Origin: Pohlia nutans
Taxonomy: Eukaryota > Streptophyta > Bryopsida > Bryales > Mniaceae
Reading direction: 5' to 3'
Assembly (NCBI GenBank): GCA_022496805.1
Contig: CM040088.1
Coordinates: 17,019,001-17,083,000, forward strand
Length of the DNA stretch: 64,000 nucleotides
Part shown: in pieces, positions 62,668 through 64,000 of the stretch
How the letters are laid out: every line of letters begins with the position of its first letter
Position numbering within the stretch: position 1 is the stretch's first letter
Position numbers and translations under genes: made by a program
Notes under the pieces: generated by a model
Seen by the model: the letters and a program-made list of their open reading frames with translations, nothing else
Databases searched by the model: none
Told to the model about the DNA's origin: nothing

Positions 62668-64000
62668 TAATTGAGCTAGAATTGGGATTTGCAATTGAGC
62701 TGCAATGGGGACGGTGCGTGATGTGTAAGCCACAGGACTCAAGCAATCCAGACGGAAAAGAAATAGGGGGAAAAGTAAGAATTAAAGACAATAAAAAGTA
62801 AAAGAAAAAGAAGAAGGTGAGGTAAGGTACCGGATCAGTAGACGAGGTTAGTGCCATTATCTGCACTTCTACTTGGTTTAGGGTTTCGACAACGAGCTCG
62901 GGACTTTGATCCCTGCTGCTTCCTCTGTTTCTTCTCCATCTCGTGCACGCGGTTTTGCTCATTACCCCAGCACTGTGCCACATAAACTAATTTTAACCCT
63001 CAAAGGACTGATGGGGATAGTAGATACGTTGGCGTATATTTAACATTTGTTGTAAATAGAAAGTTCTAAATTGAGACCCCAATAGCTCATTAAAATCATG
63101 TCGACTTGAATTTTAACTTCACTTTTAATCTTAAATCCATAGGAGGTGTGGAACCATGCCAAATACAATGGAATATTGGTGTATAATACTAGTCCGAAAG
63201 GGCTCTTTGGACCTTTAAGGGATAAGCAAAATTTCAATATGCTGCCACCAAGTACTGTATTTGTAAAGGGATCCTTGAATGTAGCCACTACCAAGAGAGG
63301 GTGTTGTTTTTGACATTGTTTTTAATACTTGGATTTGGGATATCTAGAAGAAGAGTCAATTAAGGATAAGATCTCATATCTAATAGTAATCTACATTCTA
63401 CAACTCTATGGTTAATACCAACTCATTACAATAGTGGTTATCACCTTCTTCTTTTTATTATCAAAATCCAATTATGAACGCTTTATAACATTCTTAATCT
63501 TTAAACGTCAAAAGGGTCCTTGGAGGGCAGCTCGAAGAGCATCTCCAAAAGCCTACAACAGTTGTTGACCGGAACAACCCAAAAAAATTTTATTTTTTTA
63601 TTTTTTAAATTGTCAGCCAGCCGCCGTGTTAGCCAACGTTTTTGCTCTTTTAAAAAAAATGATTTATTTCTCTCCACAGTTGTTGCCCAATCATAGCTCC
63701 CTCTTTCCCCTGATTCCTTCATTTGATTGTGGATTGTTCCATAGTTGTCTAATTTAGGTATATTTGCTAAATGTAGCCTTGTTTTTTCATCACCTTTCCA
63801 AAGCACCAATCCATTTCAATTTTGGTTGAGAAAATCCACTTATTTCTCCATTATTCTCTAATAAACAAGCCCGTGGGGCTTTTTTGACATTTAAGGGTTA
63901 ATGTAGCCAAAGGGTTACTCCCTCGTAAAAGTAGAATATTCTACTACTATAGTAACCTTAATCCATAAACGTCCTCAGCCCTCTCTAGATTCAGCAATTT
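62668..64000. other. Right edge, no complete gene
   Basis: A short minus-strand ORF segment, MSKTACTRWRRNRGSSRD... (from ~62,959), runs to a donor-like GGTACC at ~62,830 and could be a first exon, but no convincing second exon was found. GAGCATCTCCAAAAGC at ~63,538 resembles one end of the Tourist-like family. TTTAAGGGTTAATGTAGCC at ~63,890 resembles a family B end. Confidence 0.3.

Noticed and set aside
62456..62962. Two-exon gene on the minus strand starting MSKTACTRW
   Set aside because: The supposed second exon lies largely within a MITE bounded by TAA duplications, and phases do not close.

Overview
The window looks like nuclear DNA of a land plant. Its recognisable cellular genes are interrupted by GT-AG introns and encode a plastid-type LON-domain protein, VIPP1 (a thylakoid-maintenance protein found only in photosynthetic lineages) and an LR-type plant serpin. 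These genes sit in AT-rich DNA crowded with retroelements, MITEs and a Tc1-type transposon. The species cannot be fixed from sequence alone. The DD34E Tc1 element and the methyltransferase-like genes would be unusual in a flowering plant, so I lean weakly towards a bryophyte, lycophyte or fern.

Layout. 0-2.6 kb: a tandem array built on a KpnI-centred palindrome, then the 3' part of a spliced, degenerate amino-DNA-methyltransferase-like gene, then a 45-bp tandem repeat. 5.2-7.0 kb: a MITE and the LON-domain gene. 7.6-9.6 kb: a 1.4-kb foldback element with Tc1-like tips and a tRNA-derived SINE. 9.6-22.3 kb (minus strand): a very large LINE with ORF2 (endonuclease, RT, RNase H, zinc finger), an A-rich spacer, ORF1, and a 3.3-kb leader with no stop codon in the ORF1 frame. 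23.3-27.2 kb: VIPP1 in ten exons. 27.5-30.1 kb: MITEs.

30.7-38.5 kb (minus strand) holds an FCP1/HAD-like gene and a spliced gene joining a ParB-like domain to a degenerate amino-methyltransferase domain, preceded by an unrecognised ORF. Its introns and upstream DNA carry about 25 copies of a 21-bp palindrome (half-sites TTTAGGTCGA / TTTAGCTCGA). 38.5-47.1 kb is AT-rich with minisatellites and MITEs. 47.2-48.5 kb repeats the same palindrome, including eight copies in an exact 76-bp tandem array. It leads into a damaged plus-strand gene of the DUF7869 type (RNase-H-like, transposase-like) at 48.6-51.5 kb. 51.8-54.9 kb: a second SINE copy, a Tc1/mariner DD34E element with clear ends, and a small acidic His-rich repeat ORF. 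55.9-57.4 kb: MITEs. 58.1-59.7 kb: the serpin on the minus strand. 60-64 kb: duplicated non-coding segments and MITEs.

The most interesting feature is the pairing of methyltransferase-like genes with arrays of locus-specific palindromes. It occurs twice with unrelated palindromes, and at the second locus the gene also carries a ParB-like domain. In the reading frames around the second locus nearly every in-frame stop is TAG, while the likely true ends are TAA or TGA. Decay of CAG codons and TAG read-through both fit. One TGA, two frame breaks and a 31-bp duplication in the DUF7869 gene favour decay, at least there.
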